Counted from the first letter of the stretch, positions 1 through 7,895 are shown. The stretch: 13,650 nt of DNA from an uncultured Petrimonas sp. (GCA_934621705.1 CAKTUP010000049.1:1-13650); one strand, 5' to 3'. Numbers and translations: made by a program. The notes: a model not told the origin generated them from the sequence alone.

Positions 1-678
1 ATGGAACGAAAAGAAGCATACCGCAACAATCTTCCGCACTTTCAACAACCCGGACAAAGTTATTTTGTTACGTGTTGTCTAAAAAGTGCAGTTCCACCTA
101 AAGCGCTGAGCGCATATAGTATAGAACTTGAGTCGTTGAAAAATCAAATTTCGATTCTCACGGAGCAAAAGACATTCAGCGAAAAAGCAGATCAGTTAAA
201 ATCGGAATATAGACTGATGCGAAGGAAGTACATTAAAGCGTATGACGACTTATTGCACGAACAAACCGATTATATCGTTAATCTTTCCGATGAACAAAAT
301 AGAAAAATAATGTTTGATGCGTTTTTGTTTTGGGAAGGAAACAAGATTGAGAATGAAGCCTTTTGTGTAATGCCGAACCATTTTCATTGGGCTTTTCATA
401 CAAAAGAAACGGATAATGACGGAAATCCTGTATATTTACAAGATATATTGCGCTCAATTAAAAGTTTCACGGCAAAAGAAATTAATAAATTAGCCGGCAG
501 AAGTGGGCGGTTGTGGCAGCGTGAAAGTTTTGATACGACGATTAGGGATGACAAACATCTGTATCACGCAATTGAATATACAATAAACAACCCTGTTGCT
601 GCCGGCTATGTGGAAAAATGGAACGATTGGCGTAGCACTTACCTTCGGGACACGAAGTCTTCGACTTCGTATTTTTAA
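1..678 (+). CDS. REP-associated tyrosine transposase (RAYT), IS200/IS605-like Y1 family
   Basis: A Y1-type HUH single-strand nuclease of 225 residues. The metal-binding HUH motif is His127-Phe128-His129 in MPNHFH. The likely nucleophile is Tyr193, in the helix IEYTINNPVAAG; Tyr188 is the alternative. Family knowledge: RAYTs are domesticated relatives of IS200/IS605 transposases that act on REP hairpins and lack their own mobile-element ends. Residues about 38-105 form a charged Lys/Glu/Leu-rich insert, probably a coiled-coil or helical hairpin, between the first strand (SYFVTCCL) and the HUH motif. The ATG at base 1 fits the family N-terminus (MERK...NLPHFQQPG), but anything upstream is outside the window, so promoter and start cannot be checked. 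The stop codon lies inside a REP-like hairpin pair. Lower GC than metH, which follows 54 bases later on the same strand. No frameshift or lost catalytic residue is seen, so it is probably active. Confidence 0.85.
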   Translation: MERKEAYRNNLPHFQQPGQSYFVTCCLKSAVPPKALSAYSIELESLKNQISILTEQKTFSEKADQLKSEYRLMRRKYIKAYDDLLHEQTDYIVNLSDEQNRKIMFDAFLFWEGNKIENEAFCVMPNHFHWAFHTKETDNDGNPVYLQDILRSIKSFTAKEINKLAGRSGRLWQRESFDTTIRDDKHLYHAIEYTINNPVAAGYVEKWNDWRSTYLRDTKSSTSYF

Positions 679-702
679 CGAAGGCACATCCTTCGTCTCC
701 CG
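648..702. repeat. BIME-like inverted pair of REP hairpins overlapping the RAYT stop
   Basis: Two hairpins face each other. The first, on the plus strand, has foot GGAC at 648-651, a perfect 8-bp stem acgaagtc/gacttcgt (652-659 with 663-670) and loop ttc. The second reads on the minus strand: foot GGAG (CTCC at 697-700 on plus), a perfect 7-bp stem (678-684 with 690-696) and a 5-base loop. The outer arms 646-657 and 691-702 also pair over 11 of 12 bases, so the whole unit can fold as one cruciform. The TAA stop of the transposase gene is 676-678, between the stems. A tetranucleotide at the stem foot and a RAYT next door are hallmarks of REP/BIME elements. Confidence 0.8.
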
Positions 703-732
703 GGCGTTTGTCGATAATTTAAAACAAAAAAA

Positions 733-3700
733 ATGAACATAAAAGAACTCTTAAAATCCCGCATCCTCATCCTTGATGGTGCCATGGGAACAATGATACA
801 ACGCTACAAACTTTCGGAAGAGCAGTTTCGTGGCGAACGGTTTGCTGATGCGGCGAAACCGCAAAAAGGAAACAACGACTTGCTTTCGGTTACACAGCCC
901 GAAATCATCGGCGAAATTCATCGCGGCTATTTGGCTGCCGGAGCCGATATTATCGAAACCAACACCTTCAACGCCAACGCCATTTCTATGGACGACTACG
1001 GAATGGCACACCTGGTGCGTGAGATAAATGCGTCGGCAGCGCAAGTCGCCCGAAAAGCCGCCGATGAGTTTACGGCCAAAAATCCCGACAAGCCGCGTTT
1101 TGTGGCCGGAGCCATCGGGCCAACCAACAAAACGGCTTCGATGAGTCCCGACGTGGAAAACCCGATGTATCGCGCCATAACGTTCGACGATTTGTGCAAC
1201 GTCTATTTCGAACAAATCGATGCGTTAGTAGAAAACGGAGTGGATATCCTGCTTATCGAAACCGTTTTCGATACGCTCAACGCCAAAGCCGCCTTGTTTG
1301 CCGCCAACGAAGTAGCAAAAAAACGCGGAAAAAACACGCCCGTTTCGCTCTCCGTAACGCTTTCGGACAAGGCGGGCAGAACGCTTTCGGGGCAAACTAT
1401 CGAAGCGTTTCTCACATCGGTGAGCCACGCCAATTTGCTATCTGTGGGACTGAACTGCTCGTTTGGCGCGTCGGATATGAAGCCTTATGTTCACCAACTT
1501 CGGCGCGTTTCGCCTTTCTATCTGAGCGCGTATCCCAACGCCGGATTACCCAATCAGTTAGGCGAGTACGACGAAACACCCGAAAAAATGGCCGCTCAGA
1601 TTCAGGAGTTTATCGACGAAGGATTGGTAAACATCATTGGCGGATGCTGCGGAACCACGCCCGAACACATCGCCAAATATGCCGAAATGGTAACGGGCGT
1701 TATTCCGCCCACACCCGTGAAACAACCCGCATTGATGCGCCTTTCCGGTCTGGAAGAATTTGTGCTGACACCCGAAATCAACTTCGTAAACATCGGCGAG
1801 CGATGCAACGTGGCCGGGTCGCGCCGGTTTTTGCGCCTGATTCAGGAGAAAAACTACGAAGAAGCCCTGCAAATTGCCCGCCAGCAGGTGGAAGACGGCG
1901 CGCAGGTTATCGATATAAACATGGACGACGGCTTGCTGGACGGCGTTCAGGAAATGACTAATTTCCTTAATCTGCTGGCCTCTGATCCCGATATTTCACG
2001 CGTTCCTGTGATGATTGATTCATCGAAATGGTCGGTGATTGAAGCCGGATTGAAATGTATGCAGGGCAAATGCATCGTGAATTCCATCTCGCTAAAAAAC
2101 GGCGAAGCGGAGTTTTTGGAAGAAGCCGAAAAAGTGAAATCGTACGGAGCCGCCGTTGTGGTAATGGCTTTCGATGAAACCGGACAGGCCGATACATACC
2201 AACGGCGCATCGAGATTTGCGAAAGAGCTTACCATTTGCTTGTCGGTAACGGATTTAATCCGCAGGATATTATTTTCGACCCCAACGTGCTGGCCATCGC
2301 CACCGGAATGGAAGAGCACCAGAATTACGCGGTGGATTACATTGAAGCCGTGAAATGGATAAAAGCCAACCTGCCGGGCGCTAAAGTGAGCGGCGGAGTG
2401 AGCAATCTGTCGTTTTCGTTTCGGGGAAATGAGTATGTCCGCGGAGCCATCCACTCGGTTTTCCTGTATTACGCCATCCAGGCCGGAATGGATATGGGAA
2501 TCGTCAACCCGGCCGAATCGGTGCTCTACGAAGATATTCCTGCCGATGTACTGGAGCTGGTGAAAGATATCGTCTTCAACCGCCGAGAAGATGCCACGGA
2601 GCGGATGATGGAATACGCGCAAAGCATTAAAAATAAAGCATCGGAAGAAACAAAAGAAAAGGTGCTCGAATGGCGTTCGCTGCCGCTCGAAGAACGGTTG
2701 AGCTACGCGCTGGTAAAGGGCATCAGCGATTTTATGGACGAAGACATTGCCGAAGCGCTTTCCGTTTATCCGCGCGCGGTAGATGTTATCGACAAACCGT
2801 TGATGGATGGGATGAACGTGGTGGGCGATTTGTTCGGTTCCGGGAAAATGTTCCTGCCGCAGGTGGTGAAAGCCGCGCGCACGATGAAAAGAGCAGTGGC
2901 CATTCTTCAACCCGTTATCGAAGCCGAGAAATCGGGTGCAGCCAAAAAAGCCGGAAAAATTGTGCTGGCCACCGTGAAAGGCGACGTGCACGATATCGGA
3001 AAAAATATCGTTTCCATTATTTTGGCTTGCAACAACTACGAAATCATCGATTTGGGCGTGATGACGCCTACCGAAAAAATTCTGGAAACCATCCGCACGG
3101 AAAATCCCGATATCGTGGGATTGAGCGGACTTATCACGCCGTCACTCGAAGAGATGTCCATTGTTGCCGAAGCGCTGCAAAAAGGCGGATTCACGCTGCC
3201 GCTGCTTATCGGCGGAGCAACTACATCGAAGCTGCACAGCGCGCTGAAAATAGACCCGAAATATACCGCCGGGCCGGTTGTGTACGTAAAAGACGCATCG
3301 CAAAGTCCGGGCGTGGTTTCAAACCTGATGAATTCTGAAGTTAAAGCCGATTACGCCAAAAAAATACGCGAAGAATACGCCGCGCTTCGCGAAAACAACG
3401 AGGACAAGAAAACCGATTTGGTTTCGCTGACAGAAGCGCGCGAAAATCCATTCAAGATTGATTGGCAGAGTTTTGAAGTGGAAACTCCCCGAATGACAGG
3501 AAGAAAAGTATTGAGAAACATCCCGGTGGAAGATATCATTCCGTATATCGACTGGAAGTTTTTCTTTCACGGCTGGAATTTGGCGGCAAAATTCGGTTCC
3601 ATTTCTACTATTGATCCCACGCCGGAAAGCCGCGATAATTGGCTTGCGAAATTCAAAGACGATGAGCAGGAACGCGCCCGCGAAGCGATAAAACTTTACG

Positions 3701-4413
3701 ATGATGCCCTGGATTTGCTCAACAAATTAGTGAGCGATAAGGTAAGTTATATCAATGCTGTTTATGGCTTTTACGAAGCATACAGCGAAGGTGATGACAT
3801 TGTGTCTGAAGGTGTTCGCATTCCTATGTTGCGTCAGCAAAAAAAGAACGATAAAAACGAATATTTGTCTTTGAGTGATTTCATTGCACCGAAAGCGTCG
3901 GGGAAAAAGGATTATATCGGGGCATTTGCCGTTACGGCAGGCGCTGGTGCCGATGATTTATTACAGCACTATGAAAATGAAGGAGATGAGTACTCTTCTT
4001 TATTGATGAAATCGTTACTTGAACGACTTGCAGAAGGCGGAACAGAGTGGTTGCATTACAAGATGCGGAAAGAATATTGGGGCTTTGCGCCGGATGAGAA
4101 TATCTCTATCGCCGACATGCTTGCTACGAGATACCGAAGCATCCGGCCGGCAGTGGGCTATCCGTCCATTCCCGATCAGACGATGAATTTTGTGCTGCAC
4201 GAAATGCTTCAAACCGATGAAATCGGAGTTTTTCTCACAGAAAACGGAATGATGAATCCCACGGCATCGGTTAGCGGTTTTCTTTTCGCGCACCCGCAAG
4301 CGAAATACTTCGTTATCGGACCTATTTCCGAAGAACAGGTACAAGATTACACCATCAGAAGAAACGCAAAACCCGAAGAAATCCGTAAATTTTTGTTTGC
4401 GAATTTGGTCTGA
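733..4413 (+). CDS. metH: Cobalamin-dependent methionine synthase MetH
   Basis: Cytoplasmic enzyme transferring the methyl group of 5-methyltetrahydrofolate to homocysteine through methylcobalamin; last step of methionine synthesis. At 1226 residues it has the normal full length (E. coli about 1227) and all four modules. The homocysteine domain (about 1-325) carries zinc ligands Cys242 (GLNCSFG) and Cys305-Cys306 (GGCCGTTP). The pterin-binding domain spans about 345-625. The cobalamin domain (about 645-890) has DVHDIG at 751-756, with His753 the expected axial cobalt ligand. The AdoMet reactivation domain (about 900-1226) has [11 protein letters not shown] starting at Arg1138. The ATG at 733 follows an A-rich leader with no clear Shine-Dalgarno sequence. 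No cobalamin or SAM riboswitch fits in the 54 bases before it, which are largely REP hairpin. A terminator starts at its stop codon. Bases about 3720-4030 are more AT-rich than the rest. Confidence 0.97.
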   Translation: MNIKELLKSRILILDGAMGTMIQRYKLSEEQFRGERFADAAKPQKGNNDLLSVTQPEIIGEIHRGYLAAGADIIETNTFNANAISMDDYGMAHLVREINASAAQVARKAADEFTAKNPDKPRFVAGAIGPTNKTASMSPDVENPMYRAITFDDLCNVYFEQIDALVENGVDILLIETVFDTLNAKAALFAANEVAKKRGKNTPVSLSVTLSDKAGRTLSGQTIEAFLTSVSHANLLSVGLNCSFGASDMKPYVHQLRRVSPFYLSAYPNAGLPNQLGEYDETPEKMAAQIQEFIDEGLVNIIGGCCGTTPEHIAKYAEMVTGVIPPTPVKQPALMRLSGLEEFVLTPEINFVNIGERCNVAGSRRFLRLIQEKNYEEALQIARQQVEDGAQVIDINMDDGLLDGVQEMTNFLNLLASDPDISRVPVMIDSSKWSVIEAGLKCMQGKCIVNSISLKNGEAEFLEEAEKVKSYGAAVVVMAFDETGQADTYQRRIEICERAYHLLVGNGFNPQDIIFDPNVLAIATGMEEHQNYAVDYIEAVKWIKANLPGAKVSGGVSNLSFSFRGNEYVRGAIHSVFLYYAIQAGMDMGIVNPAESVLYEDIPADVLELVKDIVFNRREDATERMMEYAQSIKNKASEETKEKVLEWRSLPLEERLSYALVKGISDFMDEDIAEALSVYPRAVDVIDKPLMDGMNVVGDLFGSGKMFLPQVVKAARTMKRAVAILQPVIEAEKSGAAKKAGKIVLATVKGDVHDIGKNIVSIILACNNYEIIDLGVMTPTEKILETIRTENPDIVGLSGLITPSLEEMSIVAEALQKGGFTLPLLIGGATTSKLHSALKIDPKYTAGPVVYVKDASQSPGVVSNLMNSEVKADYAKKIREEYAALRENNEDKKTDLVSLTEARENPFKIDWQSFEVETPRMTGRKVLRNIPVEDIIPYIDWKFFFHGWNLAAKFGSISTIDPTPESRDNWLAKFKDDEQERAREAIKLYDDALDLLNKLVSDKVSYINAVYGFYEAYSEGDDIVSEGVRIPMLRQQKKNDKNEYLSLSDFIAPKASGKKDYIGAFAVTAGAGADDLLQHYENEGDEYSSLLMKSLLERLAEGGTEWLHYKMRKEYWGFAPDENISIADMLATRYRSIRPAVGYPSIPDQTMNFVLHEMLQTDEIGVFLTENGMMNPTASVSGFLFAHPQAKYFVIGPISEEQVQDYTIRRNAKPEEIRKFLFANLV

Positions 4414-4451
4414 CTTTGACAAAGTTTAGAATTTTGTCAAAGTTAATTTTT
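4413..4451 (+). terminator. Rho-independent terminator of metH
   Basis: An 11-bp perfect stem (4413-4423 with 4433-4443) with a 9-base loop, followed by a T-rich tract (taatttttt). It starts on the last base of the metH stop codon. The stem is AT-rich but uninterrupted. Confidence 0.75.
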
Positions 4452-4463
4452 GTGCTTCGTTTC

Positions 4464-4522
4464 GGGAGACGAGATTTTTAATCTCGTTAACAAATGTGAC
4501 GAAGCCGCGGGCATCGTCTCCC
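4464..4522. repeat. Second BIME-like REP hairpin pair, downstream of metH
   Basis: Same design as the element at 648-702. Plus-strand hairpin: foot GGAG at 4465-4468, perfect 8-bp stem acgagatt/aatctcgt (4469-4476 with 4480-4487), loop ttt. Minus-strand hairpin: foot GGAG (CTCC at 4518-4521), stem 4499-4506 with 4510-4517 (7 of 8 pairs), loop gcg. Outer arms gggagacga (4464-4472) and tcgtctccc (4514-4522) are perfect inverted repeats. Both copies keep an ACGA stem base and differ in the upper stem with compensating changes, as expected for elements selected for structure. Confidence 0.8.
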
Positions 4523-4548
4523 ACACAACCTGTTTTTCTCAATAAACT

Positions 4549-4579
4549 TTTGATAATAAATTAGAAACAATTATCTTTG
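4549..4579 (+). promoter_or_regulatory. Bacteroidota-type promoter, TTTG-N19-TATCTTTG
   Basis: A -33 box TTTG (4549-4552) and a -7 box TATCTTTG (4572-4579) are 19 bases apart, an exact match to the Bacteroides consensus TTTG-N19-21-TAnnTTTG. It would start transcription a few bases before or at the ATG at 4585, giving almost no leader. It is the best candidate for driving the genes at 4724-6961. Confidence 0.7.
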
Positions 4580-4584
4580 TAGAT

Positions 4585-4695
4585 ATGAAAACATTAACGC
4601 TCAACATACCCGAAAATGTAAACTTGGATAGCCACGAACTTAGGCTGACTCTCGTATTCAAAGTTAGTTTTCCACCGTTGGAATTAGCAGTTTGA
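4585..4695 (+). pseudogene. Remnant of a UPF0175-like antitoxin gene (36 codons)
   Basis: A short frame starting MKTLTLNIPENVNLDSHEL and ending at TGA 4693-4695. From memory, the first 20 or so residues resemble the N-terminus of Bacteroidota UPF0175 proteins (MKTLTLNIP-N-DLD), small DNA-binding antitoxins that normally continue for 60-90 residues with a helix-turn-helix. That part is missing: after about residue 22 the sequence stops resembling the family. It sits directly behind a strong promoter and before an AT-rich gene, which suggests decay by deletion. It could instead be a genuine tiny protein or a chance match. No toxin gene is seen next to it. Confidence 0.4.
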
Positions 4696-4723
4696 AACCG
4701 CTTTGCGTATAATCTTTCAAGTT

Positions 4724-5191
4724 ATGAGAAATCGACTCGTTTTATTTTGTTTTCTATGTCTCGTGTTAACTCCAATGAATGCACAAAAAAAGGATTCAAT
4801 TATTTATATTATGCCGAACAGCGTAGAGCTTAAAATCCACGAAGAAATAAAAAAGTTTGATTTCTCGGAAATTGGATTATATTTTTTCCTGAGTACAATT
4901 GATAAAAATACATATAGAATTAATTACGCAGACTTTCCGAAAGCCACTGGATCTAAAGATCCATGGGCGGACAACAGTAATCGTTTTTTGATTGTAAATG
5001 ATAAGAAATTTCCATTAATTTTTGATTACGACAGCGATTTTAGTACACAGAGAAACTCAATGACAGGGAATAATCAAAAAGTTTATATTATTTTTGATGG
5101 ATATTCCATTACCTTTAACAGAGACGGAGTCATCATCTCTGAAAACCACGGGATTTTTGAAAATACAAATTATCAATATTCAACACAATGA
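4724..5191 (+). CDS. Small exported protein of unknown function
   Basis: Not recognised. The 155-residue product begins MRNRLVLFCFLCLVLTPMNAQ, a Sec signal peptide with a probable cleavage after Ala20 or Gln21, so the mature protein should be periplasmic or secreted; no lipobox cysteine follows. A TTG at 4703 would give a longer frame, but the ATG at 4724 puts the signal peptide at the very N-terminus and is preferred. The mature part is rich in Asp, Asn, Ile and Phe, suggesting a small beta-rich fold, and has no further membrane segments. Base composition is clearly more AT-rich than the flanking metH and CBM9 genes, hinting at recent acquisition. Its TGA stop (5189-5191) overlaps the ATG of the next gene as ATGA, so the two are probably translationally coupled. 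Confidence 0.75.
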   Translation: MRNRLVLFCFLCLVLTPMNAQKKDSIIYIMPNSVELKIHEEIKKFDFSEIGLYFFLSTIDKNTYRINYADFPKATGSKDPWADNSNRFLIVNDKKFPLIFDYDSDFSTQRNSMTGNNQKVYIIFDGYSITFNRDGVIISENHGIFENTNYQYSTQ

Positions 5192-5835
5192 AAACCCTCA
5201 CCGTACCCAAACAACACATTTCGCAATGCGAAACCGTTTTCGATTGCATTAATCTGCTGCACGAAGCAGGCGCAGAAGCCAGAATCGACCAGGTGAACTG
5301 GAAAAAAGAGTTTCCTAAATCGCTTCCGGTAACGGTTCGTGTGGCACACGACGGAGAAAAAATTTATCTCTATTACGAAGTAACAGGCGAAGAAATCCGG
5401 GCGGAGAATACCAAAGATTTCGGTTCGGTTTGGGAAGACAGTTGTGTGGAGTTTTTTATGCAACGCGACGGAGAGAAAATATATCGGAATTTCGAATGCA
5501 ACGTGTTGGGAGCGCTGCTTGCCGCGAGACACGAAACCCGCGAAAAGTCGGAAAGATTAACCGAACACATGAGTTCGATCACCCGTTTTTCCACCATCAA
5601 ACATCGGTATGAAAACCACAAGCAGGTGAGCAACTGGACCATGTACCTTGCCATTCCCAAGCAAGCCATGGGTTTTGCGCCAAACGAAAGTTTATCGGGA
5701 CAAAAAATCCGTGCAAACTTCTACAAATGTGGCGATAAAACTCCCGAAACGCATTTTATCAGCTGGAATCCCATCGATTTGCCCAAACCGAACTTTCACG
5801 TTCCGCAATTTTTTGGACTTTTAAACATGGAATGA
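5188..5835 (+). CDS. Carbohydrate-binding family 9-like (CBM9-like) protein
   Basis: A single-domain protein of 215 residues related to the CBM9 / DOMON-like sugar-binding fold. Visible family landmarks are VWEDSCVEFF (81-90), NFECNVLG (102-109), KIRANFYKCGD (about 173-183) and the C-terminal SWNPIDLPKPNFHVPQFFG (192-210), whose Trp and aromatic residues are typical of the ligand site. It has no signal peptide and no catalytic module, so it probably acts in the cytoplasm; what it binds is unknown. The ATG at 5188 overlaps the preceding stop (ATGA). A sugar-kinase gene follows after 22 bases, so it is likely co-transcribed with a sugar-salvage enzyme. Family assignment is fairly secure; the biological role is inference. 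Confidence 0.75.
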   Translation: MKTLTVPKQHISQCETVFDCINLLHEAGAEARIDQVNWKKEFPKSLPVTVRVAHDGEKIYLYYEVTGEEIRAENTKDFGSVWEDSCVEFFMQRDGEKIYRNFECNVLGALLAARHETREKSERLTEHMSSITRFSTIKHRYENHKQVSNWTMYLAIPKQAMGFAPNESLSGQKIRANFYKCGDKTPETHFISWNPIDLPKPNFHVPQFFGLLNME

Positions 5836-5857
5836 ATATCAACAAAATAATTATACA

Positions 5858-6961
5858 ATGCAAGAAACAAATAAATTACAGGAAATCGTCGCCCGATTTA
5901 TCGGTGATACTGAAGAAATCGATGTAAAACCGCTGGGAGCAGGACACATCAACGATTCTTACAAGGTGAAAGCCGGAGAAAAAGAGTATGTGCTTCAGCG
6001 CATTAACCATTCCATTTTTAAAAACGTGCCGGAGTTGCAAAGCAATATTCTGCGCGTAACCATGCACATTCGTCAGAAACTGATGAACGCCGGAGTGAAA
6101 GACATCGACCGCAAGGTGCTGACACTCATTCCCACACCCGATGGAAAACTTTTTTACCAGGATGCCGACGGCAATTACTGGCGAATGATGGATTTCATTA
6201 AAGACAGCAAAAGCTACGACGAAATAAATCCCGAACTGGCTTACAGGGCAGGCCTCGCCTTTGGCGAATTTCAAAAAATGCTGGCCGATCTGCCTGGTGG
6301 GCCGTTGTTTGAAACCATTCCCAACTTTCACAATATCGAGTCGCGGCTGGCAACTTTCCGAGATTCGGTGGCCGCAAATAAAGTCGGCCGTTTGGCGGAG
6401 GTAAACGAACTTGTAAACGAACTGGAAGCCCGCGCCGATGAAATGTGCAAAGCGGAAAGAATGCACCGGGAAGGAAAATTGATCAAGCGCACCAACCATT
6501 GCGATACCAAAGTAAACAATATCCTTTTCGATAAGAACGATAACGTGTTGTGCGTGGTGGATTTGGATACCGTTATGCCGGGTTACGTGTTGTCGGATTT
6601 CGGCGATTTCATCCGCACGGGCGCCAACAAAGGGGCGGAAGACGACCAGGATTTGTACAACGTTGCACTCGACTTAGCCATTTTCGAAGGCTATGCCAAA
6701 GGGTATCTCGAAAACGCCGCTTCGTTCCTTACCGATGTGGAAATAGAAAACCTCGCCTTCGGCGCCAAGTTGCTCACGTACATGCAAACCGTGCGCTTCC
6801 TGACCGATTATATCGATGGCGACACGTACTATAAAATTGCGTACGGCAACCACAACCTGGTTCGCTCAAAAGCGCAATTCAAGTTTTTGCAGTGTCTCGA
6901 ACAGGATTTCGATAAAATGCAGGAAATCGTGTTGAACGCGGCAGCGAAATATAAATCGTAA
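5858..6961 (+). CDS. Aminoglycoside phosphotransferase-fold sugar kinase, N-acetylhexosamine 1-kinase (NahK)-like
   Basis: A kinase of the APH/choline-kinase fold, 367 residues. The nucleotide loop is GAGHINDSYKV (27-37). The catalytic loop is NHCDTKVNN with His214, catalytic base Asp216 and Asn221. The metal-binding segment is VVDLDTVMPGYVLSDFGD with Asp235 and Asp237. The CDTKxNN and DLDTVMPG signatures match NahK-type enzymes better than antibiotic kinases; family members phosphorylate GlcNAc/GalNAc at C1 in host-glycan salvage and are sometimes mislabelled 'mucin desulfatase'. Substrate here is inference. The CBM9-like gene lies 22 bases upstream, consistent with a carbohydrate operon. 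No signal peptide, so cytoplasmic. The start ATG follows an A/T-rich stretch without a Shine-Dalgarno sequence. Resistance to aminoglycosides should not be inferred. Confidence 0.8.
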   Translation: MQETNKLQEIVARFIGDTEEIDVKPLGAGHINDSYKVKAGEKEYVLQRINHSIFKNVPELQSNILRVTMHIRQKLMNAGVKDIDRKVLTLIPTPDGKLFYQDADGNYWRMMDFIKDSKSYDEINPELAYRAGLAFGEFQKMLADLPGGPLFETIPNFHNIESRLATFRDSVAANKVGRLAEVNELVNELEARADEMCKAERMHREGKLIKRTNHCDTKVNNILFDKNDNVLCVVDLDTVMPGYVLSDFGDFIRTGANKGAEDDQDLYNVALDLAIFEGYAKGYLENAASFLTDVEIENLAFGAKLLTYMQTVRFLTDYIDGDTYYKIAYGNHNLVRSKAQFKFLQCLEQDFDKMQEIVLNAAAKYKS

Positions 6962-7019
6962 TCCCAAAACGCGCAGTACGCGTCCGTTAGAAGCGTGTCA
7001 GAAAATAAATAATGCAAAA

Positions 7020-7068
7020 AAAGAGCGGTGTGAAGAAAAAATCACTATCTTTGCACCGCTTTATTTTT
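7020..7068 (+). terminator. Possible terminator of the CBM9-kinase operon
   Basis: agcggtg (7024-7030) pairs with caccgct (7054-7060), extended by a G-U and an A-T pair, and is followed by ttattttt. The 23-base loop is long for an intrinsic terminator, but it is the best candidate in the 118 bases between the kinase gene and yceD. The -7 box of the next promoter lies inside the loop. Confidence 0.4.
7046..7053 (+). promoter_or_regulatory. -7 box TATCTTTG of the yceD-rpmF promoter
   Basis: An exact TAnnTTTG match, 26 bases before the GTG start at 7080. Transcription would begin around 7058-7062, leaving a leader of about 20 bases. No TTTG -33 box is seen at the usual 19-21 base spacing, so the upstream part is non-consensus. 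Confidence 0.55.
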
Positions 7069-7079
7069 CAGGTAAAAAA

Positions 7080-7658
7080 GTGGCAAAATTCAGCTTATAC
7101 AATATTCCGTTAAAAAATCTGTCGCAAGGAAAGCATACTTATGAGTATGAGTTAGATAGAAAGTTTTTCGAAGCAATTGACGGCGACGAGGTAAAGAAAG
7201 GCAACGTTAAAGTGATGTTGACCATCAAAAAAACATCGTCAACGTATGAGTTTAATTTCGATTTAAAAGGCCTTGTGCAGGTGCCTTGCAACCGCTGCCT
7301 CGACGATCTGGATCAGGAAATCGATTCGCAAAACCGGCTGATCGTTAAGCTCGGAAAAGAATATTCCGAAGAAAGCGACGAGGTGGTTATCATCCCCGAA
7401 GACGAGGGCGAGATCAACATCGCGTGGTTTCTGTACGAGTTTGTAGCGTTGAACATCCCTATAAAGCACGTTCACGAACCGGGCAAATGCAACAAAACCA
7501 TGTCCACCAAACTTCGTAAACATCGCGCAGTAAGCAAAGACGATGAAGATGAGGGTGATGTGGCGGACGATGACGGAGATTTTGCCGACGAAGAAGAAAT
7601 AACAGAAAATATTGATCCGAGATGGGAAGGCCTGAAGGGATTGAATATAGAAGAATAA
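7080..7658 (+). CDS. yceD: YceD/DUF177 family protein (23S rRNA accumulation)
   Basis: A 192-residue DUF177/YceD protein. Family knowledge: YceD supports 23S rRNA accumulation in bacteria and plastids and is nearly always encoded next to rpmF, as here. Landmarks are the CNRC pair (Cys70, Cys73), the later His/Cys cluster around HVHEPGKC (130-137) and the C-terminal DPRWEGLKGL (179-188). A very acidic linker (about 153-173, mostly Asp/Glu) precedes the C-terminal motif. The start is a GTG: the encoded MAKFSLYNIP fits the family N-terminus, and an AGG at 7070-7072 gives a partial Shine-Dalgarno at suitable spacing. rpmF begins 29 bases downstream. Confidence 0.9.
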   Translation: MAKFSLYNIPLKNLSQGKHTYEYELDRKFFEAIDGDEVKKGNVKVMLTIKKTSSTYEFNFDLKGLVQVPCNRCLDDLDQEIDSQNRLIVKLGKEYSEESDEVVIIPEDEGEINIAWFLYEFVALNIPIKHVHEPGKCNKTMSTKLRKHRAVSKDDEDEGDVADDDGDFADEEEITENIDPRWEGLKGLNIEE

Positions 7659-7687
7659 AATATAAACGTTAATAAATAAACATACAA

Positions 7688-7873
7688 ATGGCACATCCAA
7701 AAAGAAGACAGTCGTCTGCAAGACAAGGAAAAAGAAGATCGCACGACCACGCCAAAATGCCAACTATGGCCATCTGCCCCAATTGCGGAGCCTGGCACAT
7801 TTATCACACCGTTTGCGGTGAGTGCGGACACTACAGAGGAAAATTAGCAATCGAAAAAGAAGTTGCGGTATAA
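7688..7873 (+). CDS. rpmF: 50S ribosomal protein L32
   Basis: 61-residue L32 of the large ribosomal subunit. The basic N-terminus MAHPKRRQSSARQGKRRSH is the rRNA-binding part. Four cysteines, Cys30, Cys33 (CPNC) and Cys43, Cys46 (CGEC), form the zinc ribbon, so this is the zinc-binding (C+) form. Normal length. It follows yceD in the usual arrangement, and a terminator lies 22 bases after its stop. Confidence 0.97.
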   Translation: MAHPKRRQSSARQGKRRSHDHAKMPTMAICPNCGAWHIYHTVCGECGHYRGKLAIEKEVAV

Positions 7874-7895
7874 ACTCAATCTTCAGTAAAAAACC

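Noticed and set aside
2092..2991. A 299-codon open frame on the minus strand inside metH, and a 255-codon plus-strand frame at 1194-1961
   Set aside because: Both lie wholly inside metH, whose protein is full-length and motif-complete. Their products are low-complexity (His/Phe-rich or Arg-rich), as expected for antisense or shifted reading of a GC-biased gene.
5858..6961. Aminoglycoside-resistance kinase
   Set aside because: The fold is shared, but the CDTKxNN and DLDTVMPG signatures and the CBM9-like neighbour favour a sugar kinase.
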